Part shown: in pieces, positions 26,354-35,284 of the stretch
How positions within the stretch are numbered: position 1 is the stretch's first letter
Layout of the letters: each line of letters begins with the position of its first letter
From: Candidatus Bacteroides pullicola
Lineage (GTDB): Bacteria > Bacteroidota > Bacteroidia > Bacteroidales > Bacteroidaceae
Reading direction: 5' to 3'
NCBI GenBank assembly: GCA_019115825.1
Contig: DXCV01000048.1
Span: 1-64,000 of the forward strand
DNA: 64,000 nucleotides
The notes under the pieces: model-generated
Seen by the model: only the letters and a program-made list of their open reading frames with translations
The model's database searches: none
What the model was told of the DNA's origin: nothing
Program-made: the position numbers and the translations under genes

Positions 26354-27199
26354 ATGAAAGTAATACATACAGTCGCAGCCCTGCAAGCCGAGTTGTCGGC
26401 ACGGCGGGCCGAAGGTAAAAGTGTTGGTTTGGTTCCCACGATGGGTGCCCTGCACGCAGGACATGCCTCACTGGTGGACCGCAGTGTGAAAGAGAATGAC
26501 GTGACGGTGGTCAGCGTATTTGTCAACCCCACGCAGTTCAATGACCCGAACGATTTGCAGAAGTATCCGCGTACGCTGGAGGCCGACTGCGCCCTGCTGG
26601 AGCAGCACGGTGCCGCCATAGCCTTTGCCCCGTCGGTGGAGGAGGTCTATCCCGAGCCGGATACGCGCCAATTCAGCTACGCCCCGCTGGACACGGTGAT
26701 GGAAGGCAAGTACCGCCCCGGCCACTTCAACGGCGTCTGCCAGGTGGTGAGCAAATTGTTTGACATGGTGAAGCCCGATCGCGCCTACTTCGGCGAGAAG
26801 GACTTCCAGCAACTGGCCATCGTCCGCGAGATGGTGCGTCAGATGCATTTCCCCCTCGAAATAAAAGGCTGCCCTATAGTGCGCGAAGCCGATGGTTTGG
26901 CCTTGAGCAGCCGCAATAAGCGCCTCATGCCCGAACAGCGCCAAGATGCCCTGCAAATCTCGCAGACGCTCTTCGCCAGCGTGGAGTATGCCAAGACGCA
27001 CACCGTGCCCGAGACGAAGCAGTTCGTGGAAGACCGCATCGCGGCCGCCCCGGGGCTCCGGTTGGAATATTTCTCCTTGGTGGACGGCAACACGTTGCAG
27101 GACGTGTCCGCGTGGGATGACAGCACCTACATCGTGGGCTGCATCACCGTCTTCTGCGGGGAAGTCCGCCTGATTGACAACATTAAATATAAGGAATAA
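26354..27199 (+). CDS. panC: Pantothenate synthetase
   Basis: ATP-dependent condensation of pantoate with beta-alanine in pantothenate/CoA synthesis. It has 281 residues. The nucleotidyltransferase signature [12 protein letters not shown] (HxGH) is at about 31-42; [20 protein letters not shown] and [20 protein letters not shown] follow, and [11 protein letters not shown] is the KMSKS-like site. It is followed after 6 bp by panD, which supplies its beta-alanine substrate, so the pair is an operon. Confidence 0.95.
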   Translation: MKVIHTVAALQAELSARRAEGKSVGLVPTMGALHAGHASLVDRSVKENDVTVVSVFVNPTQFNDPNDLQKYPRTLEADCALLEQHGAAIAFAPSVEEVYPEPDTRQFSYAPLDTVMEGKYRPGHFNGVCQVVSKLFDMVKPDRAYFGEKDFQQLAIVREMVRQMHFPLEIKGCPIVREADGLALSSRNKRLMPEQRQDALQISQTLFASVEYAKTHTVPETKQFVEDRIAAAPGLRLEYFSLVDGNTLQDVSAWDDSTYIVGCITVFCGEVRLIDNIKYKE

Positions 27200-27205
27200 G
27201 AAGAG

Positions 27206-27556
27206 ATGCTGATAGAAGTATTGAAATCCAAAATCCATTGCGCCCGCGTCACCGAGGCCAACCTCAACTACATGGGCAGCATCACCATCGACGAGGACCT
27301 GCTGGATGCCGCCAACATGATTGCCGGTGAGAAGGTGGCCATCGTGGACAACAACAACGGCGAGCGTTTCGAGACCTATATCATCAAGGGCGAGCGAGGC
27401 TCGGGGTGCATCTGCTTGAACGGCGCCGCCGCCCGCAAGGTGCAGCCGGACGACATTGTCATCATCATGGCCTACGCCTTGATGGACTTCGAGGAGGCCA
27501 AGACGTTCAAGCCGACGGTGGTGTTCCCCGACCCGGCGACGAACAAGCTGGTGTAA
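27206..27556 (+). CDS. panD: Aspartate 1-decarboxylase
   Basis: Makes beta-alanine from aspartate for the adjacent PanC. The 116-residue proenzyme self-cleaves between Gly24 and Ser25 (NYMGSITID), generating the pyruvoyl group on Ser25. [14 protein letters not shown] precedes the site; [18 protein letters not shown] and [19 protein letters not shown] are conserved. Length and spacing are normal. Confidence 0.95.
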   Translation: MLIEVLKSKIHCARVTEANLNYMGSITIDEDLLDAANMIAGEKVAIVDNNNGERFETYIIKGERGSGCICLNGAAARKVQPDDIVIIMAYALMDFEEAKTFKPTVVFPDPATNKLV

Positions 27557-27580
27557 ACGTAATTGGTACCTATAAATAGA

Positions 27581-27637
27581 GCGCGGATTACGCGGATTTC
27601 ACGGATTGTCTTTCCGTGTGGTCTGCGTAATCCGCGC
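27581..27637. repeat. Inverted repeat after panD
   Basis: GCGCGGATTACGC (27581-27593) and GCGTAATCCGCGC (27625-27637) are perfect 13-bp arms around a 31-nt loop, in the convergent panD-pyrF gap. It could be a bidirectional terminator, though T runs are lacking. Confidence 0.7.
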
Positions 27638-27659
27638 CTGTTGTATGAGGAGAGTAGCC

Positions 27660-28481
27660 TTAGCAGTTACGTAGTTGCTCCGCCATCTGCTGCTGTACCT
27701 CTTTGGCGGCCTGACGGGCGGCATCGGCAAAGTCTTGGCCCTTGCCGGCATAGATGATGCCGCGGCTGGAGTTGACGATGAGGCCGCAATCCTTGGTCAT
27801 GCCATACTTGCAGACTTCTTCCAGCGAGCCGCCCTGTGCGCCTACGCCGGGGACGAGGAGGAAGTGGTCGGGCACAATCTTGCGGATGTCTTCGAAGGCA
27901 CGTCCTTGCGTAGCACCCACGACATACATCATACGGTCGTCGCCGGCCCACTCCTGGCTCTTGCGAAGCACCTTCTCGAAGAGGCGTTCACCTTGCGCGT
28001 CTTCCGTCAGCTGGAAGTCGTGCGAGCCCTTGTTGCTGGTCAGGGCCAGGAGGATGACCCACGTGTTGTCATAGCCCAGGAAAGGCGTCACGCTGTCCTC
28101 ACCCATGTAAGGAGCCACGGTGACGGCATCCACCTGCAAGTCTTCGAAGAACGAGCGGGCATACATGGCGGAGGTGTTGCCGATGTCGCCGCGCTTGGCG
28201 TCGGCAATGATGAGCTGGTCGGGATAGTTCTGGCGGATGTACTTCACGGTCTTCTCCAATGCCTGCCAGCCCTTCACGCCCATACATTCATAGAAGGCGA
28301 GGTTGGGCTTATAGGCCACGCAGAGGTCGGCCGTGGCGTCGATGATGGCCTTGTTGAAGGCGAAGATGGGGTCGGGGCCGTCCAGCAGATGGTCGGGAAT
28401 CTTCTTGATGTCCGTGTCCAGGCCTACGCAAAGGAAGCTCTGCTTGCGGCGGATGTTGTCGATGAGTTGTTGCTTGTTCAT
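27660..28481 (-). CDS. pyrF: Orotidine 5'-phosphate decarboxylase
   Basis: The last step of UMP synthesis. At 273 residues it is the longer type-2 form. [15 protein letters not shown] opens the barrel; the catalytic [18 protein letters not shown] contains the Lys/Asp charge network; [15 protein letters not shown] and [10 protein letters not shown] with the C-terminal [10 protein letters not shown] form the phosphate-binding region. It ends 6 bp after the preceding minus-strand DUF4153 gene starts nothing new; the order is prfA, DUF4153, pyrF on the minus strand with small gaps, suggesting one transcript. Confidence 0.94.
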   Translation of the reverse strand: MNKQQLIDNIRRKQSFLCVGLDTDIKKIPDHLLDGPDPIFAFNKAIIDATADLCVAYKPNLAFYECMGVKGWQALEKTVKYIRQNYPDQLIIADAKRGDIGNTSAMYARSFFEDLQVDAVTVAPYMGEDSVTPFLGYDNTWVILLALTSNKGSHDFQLTEDAQGERLFEKVLRKSQEWAGDDRMMYVVGATQGRAFEDIRKIVPDHFLLVPGVGAQGGSLEEVCKYGMTKDCGLIVNSSRGIIYAGKGQDFADAARQAAKEVQQQMAEQLRNC

Positions 28482-28487
28482 AATCGT

Positions 28488-30173
28488 TTATTCTTTATGG
28501 GTTGATTCGTTGTTGTGGAAGAGGTAGCCTTCGATGTCGGCTTCCGCTTCGTGCTCTCCGTTGTCCAGGTACAGGTGGTAGCGGGTCAGGCAGAAGGCAT
28601 TCCCCCTCGTGGTGCGCAGCAGGGGGAGGCGGTGCATACCCTCCCAGCGGCGCAGGGAGTCGAGGGGCAGGCGGAGGGTGTCGTCCGTCTCGTCCAGCGG
28701 GAAGGAGACTTCGGATGCGACACCCTCGGAGATGTGGCTTTGGACGAAGGTCAGACGGGTGCTGCCCTGCGGGATGTCCAGCGTGGTGCCATCCGCTTGA
28801 TCGAAGTGTAGGGTTTCCGTGTCCGGTTCTTCCTCGGCCATGACACGGCGGTAGGGCACTCCGTCCTTCACCAGGTCCTGTATGCTTTCCTCGCCGAACC
28901 AGTCTTGCAGGTAGTGCAGCTTGTCCTCCACGGTGCGGGCTTCATCGCGTGGCAGAGTCTTTAGCCAGGTTTCATATTGCTCCTCGGTGAGCGGGCGGCT
29001 GTCTCCCAGCACGGCTTCCACCTCGCCGCGCAGCACGCTCCGGGTGATGCTGGCATAGTTTACCGGCAGCACTGAGGTCACAAGGAAGACGAGGGAGAAC
29101 GAGATGGGTATCCAGCTGAGGCGCCGCGCCCGTCCTACGACCAAGCCGATGCAGACGAAGTAGAACCACGCATTGAGCGTCGCCAGATAGAGGCGGTTGA
29201 GCGTGATGCCATAATCCAGGAAGCGGCGGCCGATGCCCACCGTCATCAGCACCAACAGGGGCAGGGTGAGCAGGGGCAGCCAGCGGGCGATGCGTTCGTC
29301 CACGGGCTTATGATCTTTGAGGCGCGAGGGATACAGTCCCAATTCAATACAGATGACTCCCGCCATCAGAGCCGAGACCAGCCACGACACCCAGCCGTCC
29401 GGCAACTGCCAACGGGCGATGATGGTGCCGGCATAGACATAAAGCACCAGCAGGTACAGCCCCGCCAGCGGAAGGAAGAGGTAGTGCAGGGTGTTGTGCA
29501 GGAAGGCGGTGGGTTGGGGCACCCGGTCGTGCTTGCGTTCGCCTTCGGGCAGGAGGCCGAGGAACATCAGCAGCGGCAGCAGGAGCCCGCACATTATCAA
29601 TATATATAGGTAGCACTTGTAACTGATGTCCACCCCAAAGAGTTGGTGCAGCGAGAAGGTCAGCAGGCAGATGCCGCCACTCATCACTGCGCCCACAATG
29701 AGTACCAGGGCCAGCGTCCCTACGGCATATTGCGCGAAGTTCCATGCCGGGATGTCGTCCCGTTCGCGGAAGAAAGGCAGGAAGAAGACGGAAAGTCCAA
29801 TGGTCAGGATGGCCGCGCCGTGGGCAATGCCGATGTCCAGCATCCGCGCCCCCATCGTATGGAGATAGAGAAAGAGTGTATCCGCCACCAGCAGCAGATG
29901 CGCCGCCAGCTGTACGCCCAGCCGCACTTTCCAGCGCCTCACCTCTTCCGCCCACAGGTGCAAGCTGAGCGAGAGCAATGTGCCCACGGAGAGGAAATAG
30001 CCGACGCACATCAGCAACTTCTTCTCTCCCGCCGCGCCTTCGGTGGCCACCTGGAAACAGAGGTAAGCCGTCAGCACGAAGGCGAACAGCACCGTCAAGG
30101 GAAAGCGGCGGGCACAACGGCGGAAAGCGCCAGTCAATGTTTGGCGAAGGGTGGCGAGGCGTTGCATCTTCAT
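28488..30173 (-). CDS. DUF4153-family membrane protein
   Basis: A 561-residue protein with about ten to twelve hydrophobic segments in the first 370 residues (first: FPLTVLFAFVLTAYLCFQVA) and a soluble C-terminal domain of about 190 residues (from LRGEVEAVLGDSRPLTEEQYE). The pattern fits the DUF4153 family, whose function is unknown. The soluble part contains EEQYETWLKTLPRDEARTVE and a beta-rich tail, probably periplasmic or cytoplasmic depending on span number, which I cannot settle. It lies 9 bp after prfA and 6 bp before pyrF, so it is likely cotranscribed with both. Confidence 0.8.
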   Translation of the reverse strand: MKMQRLATLRQTLTGAFRRCARRFPLTVLFAFVLTAYLCFQVATEGAAGEKKLLMCVGYFLSVGTLLSLSLHLWAEEVRRWKVRLGVQLAAHLLLVADTLFLYLHTMGARMLDIGIAHGAAILTIGLSVFFLPFFRERDDIPAWNFAQYAVGTLALVLIVGAVMSGGICLLTFSLHQLFGVDISYKCYLYILIMCGLLLPLLMFLGLLPEGERKHDRVPQPTAFLHNTLHYLFLPLAGLYLLVLYVYAGTIIARWQLPDGWVSWLVSALMAGVICIELGLYPSRLKDHKPVDERIARWLPLLTLPLLVLMTVGIGRRFLDYGITLNRLYLATLNAWFYFVCIGLVVGRARRLSWIPISFSLVFLVTSVLPVNYASITRSVLRGEVEAVLGDSRPLTEEQYETWLKTLPRDEARTVEDKLHYLQDWFGEESIQDLVKDGVPYRRVMAEEEPDTETLHFDQADGTTLDIPQGSTRLTFVQSHISEGVASEVSFPLDETDDTLRLPLDSLRRWEGMHRLPLLRTTRGNAFCLTRYHLYLDNGEHEAEADIEGYLFHNNESTHKE

Positions 30174-30182
30174 CTTGGGGGA

Positions 30183-31295
30183 TTATAATTCACTTTCCTT
30201 CAGCCGTTCGGCATTCTCCGCCACGATGAGGTGGTCGATACAATCCTGAATGTCCCCGTCCATGAAGGCGGCCAGGTTGTAGATGGTGTAATTGATGCGG
30301 TGGTCGGTGATGCGCCCCTGCGGATAGTTGTAGGTGCGGATCTTGGCCGAGCGGTCGCCGGTGCTGACCATCGTCTTGCGCTTGGAGGCGATGCCGTCGA
30401 TGTACTTCTGATGCTCCTTGTCGTAGATGAAGGTGCGCAGGCGGCTGAGGGCACGCTCCTTGTTCTTCGGCTGGTCGCGTGTCTCGGTGCACTCGATGAG
30501 GATTTCCTCCACCACGCCCGTGTTGGGATTCTTCCAGTTGTAGCGCAGGCGTACACCGGATTCCACCTTGTTGACGTTCTGCCCGCCTGCGCCGCCGCTG
30601 CGGAAGGTATCCCACTTTATTTCGCCCTCGTTGATTTCCACGTCGAACGGCTCCGCTTCGGGCAGCACGGCCACCGAGGCAGCCGAGGTATGCACCCGGC
30701 CCTGCGTCTCCGTAGCCGGGACACGCTGCACGCGGTGCACGCCGCTCTCGTACTTCAACGTGCCGTAGACGCCCTCGCCCGTCACCGAGCAGATGATTTC
30801 CTTGATTCCGCCCGCCGCGCCTTCGTTGGCACTGCTGACCTCCAGCCGCCAGCCTTTGCGCTCGCAATACTTGGAGTACATGCGGAAGAGGTCGCCGGCA
30901 AAGAGTGCCGCCTCGTCGCCGCCCGTGCCTCCTCGGATTTCCAGGATGGCGTTGCGACTGTCCTGCGGGTCGGCGGGGATGAGCAGGAGTTTGATTTCCT
31001 CCTCCAGTTCCGGACGGCGTGCCTCGCACTTGTCCAGCTCCTCGCGGGCCATGTCGCGCATCTCCGGGTCGCTCTCGTTGGCGATGATATCCTTGGCCTC
31101 GTCAATGCCGGCCAGCACCTGGACGTATTCCTTGCGGGCCTTCATCAGGTCGCCCAGCTCCTTGTATTCCTTCGTCAGCTTGACGTAGCGTTTCTGGTCG
31201 GCGATGACGGCCGGGTCGGTGATGAGGGTGGATACTTCCTCGTAGCGGGCCACGAGGGTGTCGAGTTTATCGAGTAGGGTGTTGTTGTCTGCCAT
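30183..31295 (-). CDS. prfA: Peptide chain release factor 1
   Basis: Recognises UAA and UAG stop codons and triggers peptidyl-tRNA hydrolysis. It has 370 residues. The catalytic loop RSGGAGGQNVNKVESGVRL contains GGQ near residue 244, and the stop-recognition PAT tripeptide (form PxT, in RVPATETQGRVHTS) identifies RF1 rather than RF2. The N-terminal coiled coil (YVQVLAGIDEAKDIIANES) and EIRGGTGGDEAALFAGDL are intact. Heptamer arrays supply TAA stops in several nearby genes, so RF1 or RF2 could act there. Confidence 0.95.
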   Translation of the reverse strand: MADNNTLLDKLDTLVARYEEVSTLITDPAVIADQKRYVKLTKEYKELGDLMKARKEYVQVLAGIDEAKDIIANESDPEMRDMAREELDKCEARRPELEEEIKLLLIPADPQDSRNAILEIRGGTGGDEAALFAGDLFRMYSKYCERKGWRLEVSSANEGAAGGIKEIICSVTGEGVYGTLKYESGVHRVQRVPATETQGRVHTSAASVAVLPEAEPFDVEINEGEIKWDTFRSGGAGGQNVNKVESGVRLRYNWKNPNTGVVEEILIECTETRDQPKNKERALSRLRTFIYDKEHQKYIDGIASKRKTMVSTGDRSAKIRTYNYPQGRITDHRINYTIYNLAAFMDGDIQDCIDHLIVAENAERLKESEL

Positions 31296-31330
31296 ATATT
31301 CTTATTATATTATGCTTATTGTTCTATTCT

Positions 31331-31362
31331 CATGTACCCGAAAACGGCATTTTGGGTACATG
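31331..31362. terminator. Hairpin between the small membrane genes and prfA
   Basis: CATGTACCC (31331-31339) and GGGTACATG (31354-31362) are perfect arms; AAAA and TTTT extend the stem with one bulge. Placed 8 bp after the stop of the small membrane gene, it may terminate it, but no T run follows on the minus strand. Confidence 0.55.
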
Positions 31363-31370
31363 ATAATTCA

Positions 31371-31580
31371 TTATTTGTCCTCTTCATCCTTCCTCCGCCC
31401 TATTCTTGGTTGCATCAAGTCCTTGAACAGGATATAGGCCGCCACGACCCAGAAGCCCACGGTGATGCCGCGTATCAGCGGGCTGGCGTGGAAGTACTCG
31501 TTGATGCTGTTGGCCAGCACCATGGTGACAAACCAGATGATGGCGGCTATCCAGTATTTACGTTTGGTCTTTTTGTTCAT
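31371..31580 (-). CDS. Small membrane protein (69 residues)
   Basis: Two predicted membrane spans (YWIAAIIWFVTMVLANSI, residues 9-26, and GITVGFWVVAAYILFKDL) with a basic N-terminus (MNKKTKRK) and a charged C-terminus (GRRKDEEDK). I do not recognise the family. It overlaps the upstream small membrane gene by 4 bp (ATGA type), so it is the last member of a translationally coupled group of three, following purM on the same strand. Confidence 0.7.
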   Translation of the reverse strand: MNKKTKRKYWIAAIIWFVTMVLANSINEYFHASPLIRGITVGFWVVAAYILFKDLMQPRIGRRKDEEDK

Positions 31581-31855
31581 ACGGTTGTTGCCTTTTTCTT
31601 TCGTTTATGATGTTCCCACACTTCGTCCCACAGGTACCAGTCGAGGAATCCCCACCCCAGCGTGCTTAGGCTTGAGAGAACGATGTCGATGATGGTTTTG
31701 AGAGAGAAGTCTTGTTGAAAGTGATCCCACACGTCCAAGGCTTGGCCGATGGCTATGCACAATATGGCGATAGCCGATAGTATCACGATGCCTGCCGGCA
31801 GGAGGATGCCGTCCTTCTCCTCATCTCTTTCTTCCTCTTTTTCTTCGTCCGTCAT
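31577..31855 (-). CDS. Small membrane protein (92 residues)
   Basis: A highly charged N-terminus (MTDEEKEEERDEEKDG) precedes a first membrane span (PAGIVILSAIAILCIAIGQA) and a second hydrophobic stretch (TIIDIVLSSLSTLGWGFLDW), ending with WEHHKRKKKATT. The family is unknown. It is translationally coupled to the next gene by a 4-bp overlap. The acidic head and basic tail suggest an N-in or N-out helical hairpin, but the topology is not determined. Confidence 0.68.
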   Translation of the reverse strand: MTDEEKEEERDEEKDGILLPAGIVILSAIAILCIAIGQALDVWDHFQQDFSLKTIIDIVLSSLSTLGWGFLDWYLWDEVWEHHKRKKKATTV

Positions 31856-31873
31856 AGTGCTTTTGTTTGAGGG

Positions 31874-32158
31874 TTAGAGGAGGCTGAGCGCCTTGTCCGC
31901 CAGGTAGAATATCAGCGTTACGATTAAGGCGGCTACGATGAAGGCGGCCCATTGCTTAAATCCTTTGAGAGGTTTCCCCCCATAGAGGCGGGTGTTTATG
32001 GCATGACCCACCCATGCGCTGGGGCCAACGATGCCGAACAGCCTTATGAACTCGCTGTCCAGAGCACCGCCCAGCAGGCTGATGGCCACGCCGACGGCTA
32101 TGCCTGTCAAGACGATAGACGCGTAGCTGAGGCTTTTCTTCGGTTGCTCCTCATTCAT
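31874..32158 (-). CDS. Small membrane protein (94 residues)
   Basis: Contains spans at SIVLTGIAVGVAISLLGGAL and AAFIVAALIVTLIFYLADKA with a more polar middle (GHAINTRLYGGKPLKG). The family is unknown. Its start overlaps the 3' end of purM by 8 bp, so it is cotranscribed with purM and heads the trio of small membrane proteins. No functional link to purine synthesis is implied. Confidence 0.7.
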   Translation of the reverse strand: MNEEQPKKSLSYASIVLTGIAVGVAISLLGGALDSEFIRLFGIVGPSAWVGHAINTRLYGGKPLKGFKQWAAFIVAALIVTLIFYLADKALSLL

Positions 32159-33323
32159 ACCTAAACTCCCCGAACTCGCTCCGTATAATCAGCTCCCGCT
32201 TCTCCCCTTCCTCGATGCGCCCGATGACCTGCGCGTCGATGTTGAAGGACTTGGAGATGGCGATGACCTCCTCGGCGTGCTCCGGCGAGAGGTAGACTTC
32301 CAGGCGGTGGCCCATGTTGAACACCTTGTACATCTCCGCCCAATCCGTGCCGCTCTGCTCCTGGATGGTCTTGAACAAGGGGGGTACGGGGAAGAGGTTG
32401 TCCTTGATGACGCGGCAGTTGTCGCCCACGAAGTGCAGCACCTTGGTCTGTGCGCCGCCCGAGCAGTGCACCATGCCGTGAATCTCCGGGCGCAGGGCGT
32501 CCAGCAGCTTCTTCACCACCGGGGCGTAGGTGCGGGTCGGTGAGAGGACGAGCTTGCCCGCATCGATGGGGCTGCCTTCCACGGCGTCCGTCAACTTCAG
32601 CCCACCACTGTACACCAGTTCATTGGGCACGGCGTGGTCGTAGCTCTCCGGATATTTCTCGGCCAGATACTTGGCGAAGACATCGTGGCGGGCGGAGGTC
32701 AGGCCGTTGCTGCCCATGCCGCCGTTGTACTCCTTCTCGTAGGTGGCTTGGCCGTAGCTGGCGAGGCCCACGATGACATCGCCCGGACGGATATTGGCGT
32801 TGTTGATGACATCGCTGCGCTTCATGCGGCAGGTCACGGTCGAGTCCACGATGATGGTGCGCACCAGGTCGCCCACGTCGGCCGTCTCGCCGCCCGTGGC
32901 ATAGACACCCACGCCCATCTCACGCAACTCGGCCAGCAGTTCGTCCGTGCCGTTGATGATGGCGGAGATGACCTCGCCCGGCACCAGCAGTTTGTTGCGC
33001 CCGATGGTGGAGGACACCAGGATGTTATCCACCGCGCCCACGCACAGCAGGTCGTCGATGTTCATGATGAGTGCGTCTTGCGCAATGCCTTTCCACACGC
33101 TCAGGTCGCCCGTCTCCTTCCAATAGAGGTAGGCCAGCGAGGACTTGGTGCCCGCGCCGTCGGCGTGCATGATGTTGCAATACTCCGGGTCACCGCCCAG
33201 GATGTCGGGGATAATCTTGCAGAAAGCCTGCGGGAAGATGCCCTTGTCGATGTTCTTGATGGCGTTGTGAACGTCTTCTTTCGATGCGCTGACGCCGCGC
33301 ATCATGTATCGTTGGTTGCTCAT
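32151..33323 (-). CDS. purM: Phosphoribosylformylglycinamidine cyclo-ligase (AIR synthetase)
   Basis: Closes the imidazole ring of AIR using ATP in de novo purine synthesis. It has 390 residues, longer than the roughly 345 of E. coli but usual for this phylum. The glycine-rich GGDPEYCNIMHADGAGTKSS and MNIDDLLCVGAVDNILVS segments carry metal and nucleotide ligands; ATGGETADVGDLVRT, GDVIVGLASYGQAT and GMVHCSGGAQTKVLHF follow. The chosen start MSNQRYMMRG at 33323 is downstream of a -7 box at 33357-33364; the longer frame to 33401 would run through it. Confidence 0.9.
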   Translation of the reverse strand: MSNQRYMMRGVSASKEDVHNAIKNIDKGIFPQAFCKIIPDILGGDPEYCNIMHADGAGTKSSLAYLYWKETGDLSVWKGIAQDALIMNIDDLLCVGAVDNILVSSTIGRNKLLVPGEVISAIINGTDELLAELREMGVGVYATGGETADVGDLVRTIIVDSTVTCRMKRSDVINNANIRPGDVIVGLASYGQATYEKEYNGGMGSNGLTSARHDVFAKYLAEKYPESYDHAVPNELVYSGGLKLTDAVEGSPIDAGKLVLSPTRTYAPVVKKLLDALRPEIHGMVHCSGGAQTKVLHFVGDNCRVIKDNLFPVPPLFKTIQEQSGTDWAEMYKVFNMGHRLEVYLSPEHAEEVIAISKSFNIDAQVIGRIEEGEKRELIIRSEFGEFRYE

Positions 33324-33356
33324 AACTGATAGTTTTTTAATTCTTAATTGGTTGTG

Positions 33357-33364
33357 CAAAGATA
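33357..33364 (-). promoter_or_regulatory. -7 box for purM
   Basis: The minus strand reads TATCTTTG, 34 bp before the purM start; it overlaps no coding region. Confidence 0.6.
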
Positions 33365-33375
33365 CGCTTATTTCT

Positions 33376-33807
33376 TCATTCCACGTCCTTCTGCGCCTCA
33401 TTATCTTCTGTTTTTCCCCATTCGGTCAGTGTGATGCCCTCCGTCAGCGGGCGGCGCATGTTCTTCCCCCGGCCCTGTCGTTCGGGCAGGAATTGCACGC
33501 GGATGGACCTGATCTGCTGGCGGCCCACCTCATCCGGTGAATCCACGCCGCGCCCGGCGCAGGACAGTTTGAAGAAGAATGACCCCAGCCCGTCGATGTG
33601 CACCGGGCGGCCTTCGTCCATGAACTGCGCCATCACCGTGGGCAGGCAGGTCAGCACCAGGTGGACGTCGCCGGGCGAGGCGGTGCTCATGCGGGCGATG
33701 CGGGCGGCCACGTCCTTGGTGGTGGCGGGATAGCGGGTGAGAGTCATAGCGCGGGGAAACCATTTGAAGGCATTCCCTACTTTCAATCGGCATTTCTTGA
33801 AAAACAT
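33376..33807 (-). CDS. HU-like DNA-binding protein
   Basis: A 143-residue protein of the Bacteroidetes HU/IHF-like type. The helical N-terminal half (TTKDVAARIARMSTASPGDV and LTCLPTVMAQFMDEG) precedes the beta-arm region beginning GRPVHIDGLGSFFFKLSCAG, which corresponds to the HU signature. A polar C-terminal extension (RGKNMRRPLTEGITLTEWGK) is typical of this subgroup. The start at 33807 (MFFKKCRLKVGN) is chosen over 33924 because relatives begin this way and the extra residues are encoded by a 22-bp repeat pair. DNA binding is inferred. Confidence 0.8.
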   Translation of the reverse strand: MFFKKCRLKVGNAFKWFPRAMTLTRYPATTKDVAARIARMSTASPGDVHLVLTCLPTVMAQFMDEGRPVHIDGLGSFFFKLSCAGRGVDSPDEVGRQQIRSIRVQFLPERQGRGKNMRRPLTEGITLTEWGKTEDNEAQKDVE

Positions 33808-33879
33808 AATCAGTTCTTTTACAATGGTTTTACGTCCTTTAAGGCTTCCCTTCTGCTGCTCCCGGCAAGGGATAGTGCC

Positions 33880-33918
33880 GACGAAGAAGCCTTTTTCATC
33901 CGACAAAGAAGCCTTTTT
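33880..33918. repeat. 22-bp direct repeat pair, family 4
   Basis: GACGAAGAAGCCTTTTT (33880-33896) and GACAAAGAAGCCTTTTT (33902-33918) differ at one base and are spaced by exactly 22 bp, upstream of the HU-like gene. The rest of the 300-bp gap (33808-34110) shows only the downstream promoter. Confidence 0.75.
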
Positions 33919-34073
33919 GGTCAAACTAAGCCGCTACCTTGGACACGTCTTCCCGTTGTCTCGCCCGGTGCTTGCCGCGTGGACGGCAGTCCTTCGGGGT
34001 GCGGAAAGTGCGGAAAAAAGCGACGGACGGGAACAAAAAGGGAGGGACCCTTGTTTCTTTGAGTAAAAAGGCA

Positions 34074-34081
34074 TATATTTG
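34074..34081 (+). promoter_or_regulatory. -7 box for the lipoprotein gene
   Basis: TATATTTG lies 29 bp before the start at 34111; a TTG at 34051-34053 is 20 bp upstream, a fair -33 element. Confidence 0.6.
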
Positions 34082-34110
34082 CAGAAATCACCTTTTAATA
34101 ATTTATAGCA

Positions 34111-35229
34111 ATGAAAAACAGTCGAGCTTTTAGCGCCCTCTTTGGGCTTTTCTGTCTGGCATTCAGCGCAGTGCTGGGCAGTTGCGAGAACGATGATACT
34201 CCGATGCTGACCAACAGCTTCCTGCTGACAGAGCACGAGTTTAACAACTTCTCTCCCTCGCGGTCCAACCTCACCGTCACATGGAATGGCGCCGACACGT
34301 TGCTGAGCGCGCAGTTCCGTCCTTGGCCCGAAGATACCTCCCGGCTGGAGCTGGCCCTGTTGGTGGAATGGAGCATCACTGAGAGTTTCTTTCCTCTGGG
34401 CGTTCTCCTGCCTACGTTGGTGGTAGATCCGGTGCCCGGCGAAGGACAGGTGACTTTCGAAGGCGAGAAAACCGAGCTGGGGCACAACCTGGCTGTGCAG
34501 GGAGTTTACGACGAGGAGGCCGACCACCTGAACCTGACGGTTGTTTCGCAGATGACCGCACCCGAATGGGCCGGCCGTGAATACACCTTCCGCTTCGGCC
34601 CCGGAAGCCTGAAGCTGAAGCATGCTTCTCCCCACAATCCCGACGACGTGGCTTTTGCCGAAGAAATGCTGGACGAAATCGGCGAGCAACTGGGCAGGGC
34701 CTACGAGGAAATGAAGTTCGTCTTTCGCGGCGACTATACTTACGACTGGCTGCTGAAGCCCGTGGGTGGCGACTACCAATGCCTCTCCTCCTCCAAATAC
34801 TGGCTGAACATGCAACGCGAAAACTCCCTGATGCTGCTCATGGCCTACTACGGGAAGGAAGGTTACGCTTCCCCCTCGCTGGCTGCCTTAGATAACGTGT
34901 ACGCCGCTTTTACCAATGGTATCAACGCAACATTCAACGATGTAACGTTCTTCTCTGATGCAAGTAGCAGTGACCGCCATCTGTCCGCCAACTATACTTT
35001 CTCCACCGACGGGCAACTCACCTTGAGCGTCAATCCCTATACGCTCTCTACCTTGGCCGAACTGGCATACAAAGTGGCTGAGATAGACGGTGTGCTGACG
35101 GAGGCGCAACTGGAGCGGTTCAGGCGCTTCGTGCAAATATTCAGTTGTGAGAACACAAATGGCAATTACGACGACTACACGGCGGACTTCCGCGTGTTGC
35201 ACACCTCGTCCGAAGCACGCGACATCTGA
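34111..35229 (+). CDS. Uncharacterised lipoprotein
   Basis: A 372-residue exported protein. The signal peptide (ALFGLFCLAFSAVLGSC) ends in a lipobox Cys at residue 24, followed by ENDDTPMLTN. The N-terminal half is beta-rich (LTVTWNGADTLLSAQFRPWP; VEGSGQV-type strands around GEGQVTFEGEKTELG); the C-terminal half, from about residue 185, is helical (FAEEMLDEIGEQLGRAYEEM). I do not recognise a named domain; it resembles Bacteroides DUF-type surface lipoproteins. It has its own promoter; the flavodoxin-like gene downstream also has one. Confidence 0.7.
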   Translation: MKNSRAFSALFGLFCLAFSAVLGSCENDDTPMLTNSFLLTEHEFNNFSPSRSNLTVTWNGADTLLSAQFRPWPEDTSRLELALLVEWSITESFFPLGVLLPTLVVDPVPGEGQVTFEGEKTELGHNLAVQGVYDEEADHLNLTVVSQMTAPEWAGREYTFRFGPGSLKLKHASPHNPDDVAFAEEMLDEIGEQLGRAYEEMKFVFRGDYTYDWLLKPVGGDYQCLSSSKYWLNMQRENSLMLLMAYYGKEGYASPSLAALDNVYAAFTNGINATFNDVTFFSDASSSDRHLSANYTFSTDGQLTLSVNPYTLSTLAELAYKVAEIDGVLTEAQLERFRRFVQIFSCENTNGNYDDYTADFRVLHTSSEARDI

Positions 35230-35240
35230 AAACTTTTTCC

Positions 35241-35248
35241 TAACTTTG
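35241..35248 (+). promoter_or_regulatory. -7 box for the flavodoxin-like gene
   Basis: TAACTTTG lies 36 bp before the start at 35285 and just after the lipoprotein stop. Confidence 0.58.
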
Positions 35249-35284
35249 CGCCACGCAAAACGACAGGAAATTGACAAACTGATT

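Noticed and set aside
31331..31362. Riboswitch or protein-binding leader before prfA
   Set aside because: It is a simple hairpin just after the stop of the preceding same-strand gene region and shows no riboswitch consensus that I recognise.
33808..33924. Longer N-terminus of the HU-like protein
   Set aside because: The added residues are encoded by the 22-bp repeat pair, and relatives start at the MFFKK-type position.
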